DNA from: Cladorhizidae sp. MBARI D1340-BT2
Lineage: Eukaryota > Porifera > Demospongiae > Poecilosclerida > Cladorhizidae
Direction of reading: 5' to 3'
Assembly: GCA_028752905.1 (NCBI GenBank)
Contig: JAQNBH010000006.1
Location: 27,074,448 to 27,138,447, forward strand
DNA: 64,000 nucleotides
In this document: positions 59,285 through 64,000 of the stretch, in pieces
Layout of the letters: every line of letters begins with the position of its first letter
Numbering within the stretch: position 1 is the stretch's first letter
The notes under the pieces: model-generated
What the model was told of the DNA's origin: nothing
The model's input: only the letters and a program-made list of their open reading frames with translations
Database searches by the model: none
Made by a program: the position numbers and the translations under genes

Positions 59285-59660
59285 CTAAGAGACATGAAAA
59301 TTAATTAAAGTTGATCAAGACATGTAATCCTAGATTAAGATATACTGTAACTTACATACTATGATGGTTTCATGAAATACATGTAGGTTGGACACAGAGA
59401 GCCAAGAGACATGTAAATTAATTAAAGTTGATCAAGGCATGTAATCCTAGATCTGTAACTTACATACTATGATGATTTCATGAAGAAGGTGGACACAGAG
59501 AGCCAAGAGACATGTTCAATTAAATTGAAGTCTGGCATCCTAGCCATAGAATACTGTAACTCACCTCCTATAAAGTAAGGACAGACATAGATGAAGGACA
59601 TGTTGAAACAAATATATTGTATGTGTATAATATATTGTATGTGTATCCCTAGAGTTCGTT
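59285..59660 (+). repeat. Two to three imperfect ~110-bp tandem units outside the right arm
   Basis: Words such as taaagttgatcaaggcatgt, actatgatggtttcatgaa and gacacagagagccaagagac recur from 59290 to 59520, followed by sequence shared with 52270-52395. Confidence 0.75.
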
Positions 59661-59849
59661 CACATGTATGGATGTCGCAGGGACAGTGCACTTGAGCTTA
59701 ATGGAAGCCAAGTGAGCATTCTGATCTCTGTGGGTATAGTAAATATTTTACAATCAATTCTTGGCTCAAGTATAAATGATCGCTAGTTACAGAGAAGAAC
59801 GCTGACTTGCTTCCATGCTATACCTGTTAGGTGACATTAAAATCACCTT
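59661..59849. repeat. Segment shared in reverse with 7670-7830
   Basis: The words gtgagcattctgatctctgt and aacgctgacttgcttcca match the reverse complement of the satellite-free part of the diverged arm copy. Confidence 0.65.
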
Positions 59850-59872
59850 CTCAGTTAATCAACTTCAATTTT

Positions 59873-59920
59873 CATTCTCGACATTTCGACTAGATGTTCT
59901 AGTCTTCATCAGGAATAATG
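59873..59920 (-). ncRNA. Hammerhead ribozyme motif (type I-like)
   Basis: On the minus strand: a stem I strand cattattc, core CTGATGA, one extra A, stem II gactag-aacat-ctagtc (6 perfect pairs), core GAAA, then tgtc as the expected cleavage site, then gagaatg, which pairs with the first strand if one A bulges. All core blocks are intact apart from the extra A before stem II. Self-cleavage is inferred, not shown. Confidence 0.7.
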
Positions 59921-60162
59921 TGACACTAAGGCTCATGTGAGCCTGTTATATACCAGTAGCTACCTATCCACCACGTGGCAGTACACGCACCTAGCACGTG
60001 CAGCGGATGTAAAAAAAATTTAAAAAATTAAATAAATTAAATTAATAAATGAAAATAAAAAATAATATATAAATAAAATTAAATCAACAACAAATAAAAA
60101 TGTACATACATAAATAAACAAATAAATAAAACAACAAATCCATATATAAAATACATTAATAA

Positions 60163-61196
<1,034 letters not shown>

Positions 61197-61249
61197 TTAA
61201 ATAATTATTTTAAAAATTATATAAATGTAATTATGGTGGTCGTGGCTTC

Positions 61250-61755
61250 AAGTTCAGGGTAGTTCTCCAGCAGCCAGGCAAGTCCATTCCACAGTCTCAA
61301 TTGAAACACTCACACTTTGGTGCTAGGCCAATGTGCAATGCCACCTTCACTAGCAGTTCCTTCTGTCTTCTGGCCTGGTCCAAGATGGTGGCTTCCTCCC
61401 AGAAAATAGGATGTCCATTATCCCATGCATGCTCAGCAATTGCAGACTTCTCTTTATGACAATTTCTACAGGCATCTTGATGTTCTTTCACTCAGGTCTC
61501 CAGTCTTCAGATGGTCCCCCCTATGTAGTATTTCCCACAGCTACAAGGAATGCAGTACACAACACGTGAGTGCATTCTAGCTGGTAAAACATCCTTCACT
61601 GTGCTCAGTTGTGTCCTCAGAGGTCTTCTTGATCTGAAGATGACTTTTATGTTAAACTTCCTGCAGACCCTCCTGATGTCTTCACTCATCCCTGCTTTAT
61701 GGATGGCTTGTTGTTGTTGAGATGGTCTACAAGTCCTGCTCACTTCACTTCTTCA
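61250..61755 (-). pseudogene. GIY-YIG endonuclease domain of the Penelope-like element
   Basis: CRKFNIKVIFRSRRPL and DVLPARMHSRVVY precede IPCSCGKYYIGGTIRRLET, the GIY-YIG signature with the CxC typical of Penelope elements. A stop at about 61494 follows; downstream are VKEHQDACRNCHKEKSAIAE and HAWDNGHPI, the EH and zinc-binding region, then ILDQARRQKELLVK. It nicks target DNA in active elements. The nonsense codon and the missing RT thumb make it inactive. Confidence 0.85.
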
Positions 61756-62154
61756 AAATGCAGAAGGTATCATCCACGTATCTGTTGGCTTTAGTGGGGC
61801 AGTTGTGAGCGACAATTCCTCAAAGAATTCCACATAAAGGTTGTCTACTACTGCAGATACTGGAGAGCCCATTGCTACACCCTCTTGTTGCTCGTAGTAT
61901 TTTTCTTGAAATCTGATGTAGGTGGATTTCAGGCACAATTCCAACATTTCAGAAATCCTGTCAGCCACTAGTGTAGTCTTCTCCCTCAAGCTCTCATCTT
62001 TCGTCAACATTACAAAAATTACTTCAACTGCCTCATCTATGGATGGGTCTTTGGATGGGATCCTGTATACTGTATTGCTACTGTCAGGGAAATCAACAGG
62101 ACCACTCCCTGACTTTTCAAACAATAACCCACCATAACCACAAAACACAACCAA
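61753..62154 (-). pseudogene. Reverse transcriptase fragment of the Penelope-like element
   Basis: DEAVEVIFVMLTKDESLREK, then LCLKSTYIRFQEKYYEQQEG and VAMGSPVSAVVDNLYVEFFE are Penelope RT motifs. After a frameshift near 61790, RYVDDTFCILKK carries the catalytic DD. The motif A aspartate region upstream of DEAVEVI is not recognisable, and the thumb after ILKK is deleted. Confidence 0.85.
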
Positions 62155-62164
62155 CAGCTAATGG

Positions 62165-63322
62165 ATGACTACACCACCACAATCCCAGGGAGGCATTGTG
62201 ATAACTGTTCTAGAGCAATATGCATATCAGGTGACTGTTAAGAAATACCTGTATTGTAAGGCACCAGAGTGGGACTCTGGAGTTTTGTCTGATAGTTGTA
62301 AGTATATCAAGGTGTATGCTTACTTCCCTGACAGGGACAAAGAGATAGAGTGAGTCAACCTGAGGGGTGACATTGGAGTAAGGTCCTAAGTAGAGAGGAC
62401 TGAGACTTGGGTCACAGAGATCAGTGGTCTAGGTAAGGTTGATTGATGGAGTAGGCAATGCCTGGAATACCTAGGCATCGCGGTGTATTCACCCAGAGGT
62501 AGCTAACCGCTCGGGCTACAGCAGTACCATTTTCTTATTGAGGAAGAAAGGTTTTAGATAAGGGTGAAATTTCCCCGACAGTGGCGTCAGCGGTGGGATC
62601 TCTTGTAAAAAGGAAATTCTGGACCAGCCAGTAGCTAGCGAAGAGGAGTTGCTTAGCTAGCTGGAGACACCCAGGGCATGGCCTTGTGGTTTGAAAACCG
62701 ACCCTTCAGTAGCCAGGAAGAGGTTTTGTAGTTTGTATTGATTTAATTTTTTTCCTCTCTTCCCAATCACCCTGACTTGACATGTCAGAGGAGAAGGAGA
62801 GAAGGATGCTCCAAGAATCCCGTCGAGGTCATGGGAGCACCCCAGTGGCCAACTTTCCTATCGATCCCATGGACAGATTCCTCCAGCAGTGGATCTAAAT
62901 CGACCAGACTCGGTCAGATCGAGAGGCACAGAAATGGGAGGAGGCCCAGGCTAAACAGGAAGAGAGAGAGACTCGAGAAGCCCAGGCTAGGCAGGAGGAG
63001 AGAGAGGCTCTGCAGCAGCTGAGGTTCCTGCAGATGTTGGCCAGACCTCTCCCTACTGCACCTCGACCCCCTCCGCTGCCTTAGCTATCCATCCCTTAGT
63101 TTACTGAAGGGACGGATGGTATGGGGACCAACCTGGAGGCATTTGAGGCTACGGCTGAGGCTGGCTAATGGCCACGTAATCAGTGGGCCATCATCTTACG
63201 CAGCTCCCTCTCCGGTGAATGTCTCACTGCTGTCACCTCCATGCCTGCAGATCAGCAGAAAGACTACCCAAAAGTAAGAACTGAGATCTTACATGAATAC
63301 CACATCTCCTGTGAGACCTACG
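62165..63322 (+). mobile_element. 5' part of a second Gmr1-type retrotransposon
   Basis: A probable 5' LTR ends at 62580 (ccccgaca), followed by the primer-binding word tggcgtcagcggtgggat at 62582, nearly the same as at 43852. The LTR start was not fixed; TG at 62196 is one candidate. Gag follows, and the element stops abruptly at about 63322. Confidence 0.75.
62781..63322 (+). pseudogene. gag: gag fragment of the second Gmr1-type element
   Basis: Read in the MSEEKERRMLQESRRGHG frame: PMDRFLQQWI, a stop, IDQTRSDREAQKWEEAQAK (coiled coil), another stop or two, GTNLEAFEATAEAG, a stop, WPRNQWAIILRSSLSGECLT and EILHEYHISCETYG. The spacing and words parallel the gag at 44227, but with clear amino-acid divergence, so it is a different family member. 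It is cut off at a point equivalent to the middle of the capsid domain. Confidence 0.8.
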
Positions 63323-63975
63323 GTGTTATTTGATATATTGTTACATATTATTATTGTTATTTGGCATATTGTTACATGTTATTATTGTTATTTGATATAT
63401 TGTTACATGTTATTATTGTTATTTGGCATATTGTTACATTTTATTATTGTTATTTGGAAAATTGTTATAATAATTATTGTTACATGTTATTATTGTTATT
63501 TGGCATATTGTTACATGTTATTATTGTTATTTGGCAAATTGTTACATGTAATTATTGTTGTTTGGTATATTGTTACATGTTATTATTGTTATTTGGCATA
63601 TTGTTACATGTTATTATTGTTATTTGGCATATTGTTAAATGTTATTATTGTTATTTGGTATAATTATTGTTACTGTAATTTGGTATACTGTTACATGTTA
63701 TTATTGTTATTTAGTATATTGTTACATGTTATTATTGTTGTTAGGTATATTGTTACATGTAATTATTGTTATTTGGTATATTGTTACATGTTATTATTGT
63801 TATTTTGGCGTATATTGTTGCATGTTATTATTGTTATTTGGCATATTGTTACATGTTATTACTGTTATTTGGCATATTGTTTATATTTTTATTTGGTATA
63901 TTGTTACATGTTATTAATGTTATTTGGCATATTGTTATTGTTATTTGACATAATTGTTACATGTTATATTTGTTG
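63323..63975. repeat. 30-bp minisatellite, about 21 units
   Basis: The unit is ttatttggcatattgttaca plus tgttattattg, with few differences. Long open frames rich in Leu, Tyr and Val on the plus strand come only from the repeat being a multiple of three. It begins exactly where the gag fragment breaks off and runs to just before the window end. Confidence 0.93.
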
Positions 63976-64000
63976 CTATATCCACCCAGTCAATTCATCA

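Noticed and set aside
63361..63948. Long hydrophobic Leu/Tyr/Val-rich frames that look like membrane proteins
   Set aside because: They arise from a 30-bp minisatellite open in several frames.

Overview
The window is AT-rich eukaryotic DNA, most likely from a marine invertebrate. A sponge is a plausible guess from three things: very short candidate introns, CTAGC-rich minisatellites and the mix of transposon families. This is an inference, because no diagnostic host gene was identified. There are no operons, rRNA, tRNA or CRISPR. Almost everything recognisable is transposon-derived, and nearly every coding region is broken by stops or frameshifts.

The largest-scale structure is an inverted repeat that spans almost the whole window. 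The left arm (1-5310, its outer tip lost beyond the window edge) and the right arm (53090-59270, in opposite orientation) each contain an outer array of a diverged ~165-bp satellite and an inner ~1-kb unique part that looks about 90% identical between arms by eye. The whole resembles a ~59-kb foldback-type element with tandem-repeat-filled terminal repeats, and it carries a nested cargo of other transposons. A more diverged copy of the arm without the satellite lies at 7140-9110, and a fragment lies at 21043-21320.

Inside, from left to right: a palindromic foldback MITE (5935-6625); a hAT element with a TTF-finger/DUF4371 transposase (10678-13652); a PGBD4-like piggyBac transposase (14038-15950); a CTAGC-rich minisatellite (16130-16860); a long stretch with no recognised gene; a candidate spliced gene encoding a 14-residue coiled-coil repeat (22983-24640); a Ginger DNA transposon with integrase, Ulp1-protease and PHD domains and intact 42-bp terminal repeats (25649-30500); three piggyBac-like TTAA-bounded remnants (31519-33603, 33622-35629, 40986-41886); a second Ginger-type integrase (36583-40575); and a complete LTR retrotransposon of Gmr1 type, with integrase before reverse transcriptase (43451-48896).

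The right arm is interrupted by a TTAA-bounded MITE with three evenly spaced palindromes (55566-56289). Beyond the right arm lies a Penelope-like element (59850-62160) with RT and GIY-YIG pieces, a hammerhead-ribozyme motif and a 1,031-bp uninterrupted AAT array. It is followed by the 5' part of a second Gmr1-type element (62165-63322), cut off by a 30-bp minisatellite that runs to near the window end.

The modules do not form a pathway. They are layers of insertions, and the retrotransposon at 43.5-48.9 kb, with LTRs that are close to identical, is among the youngest.
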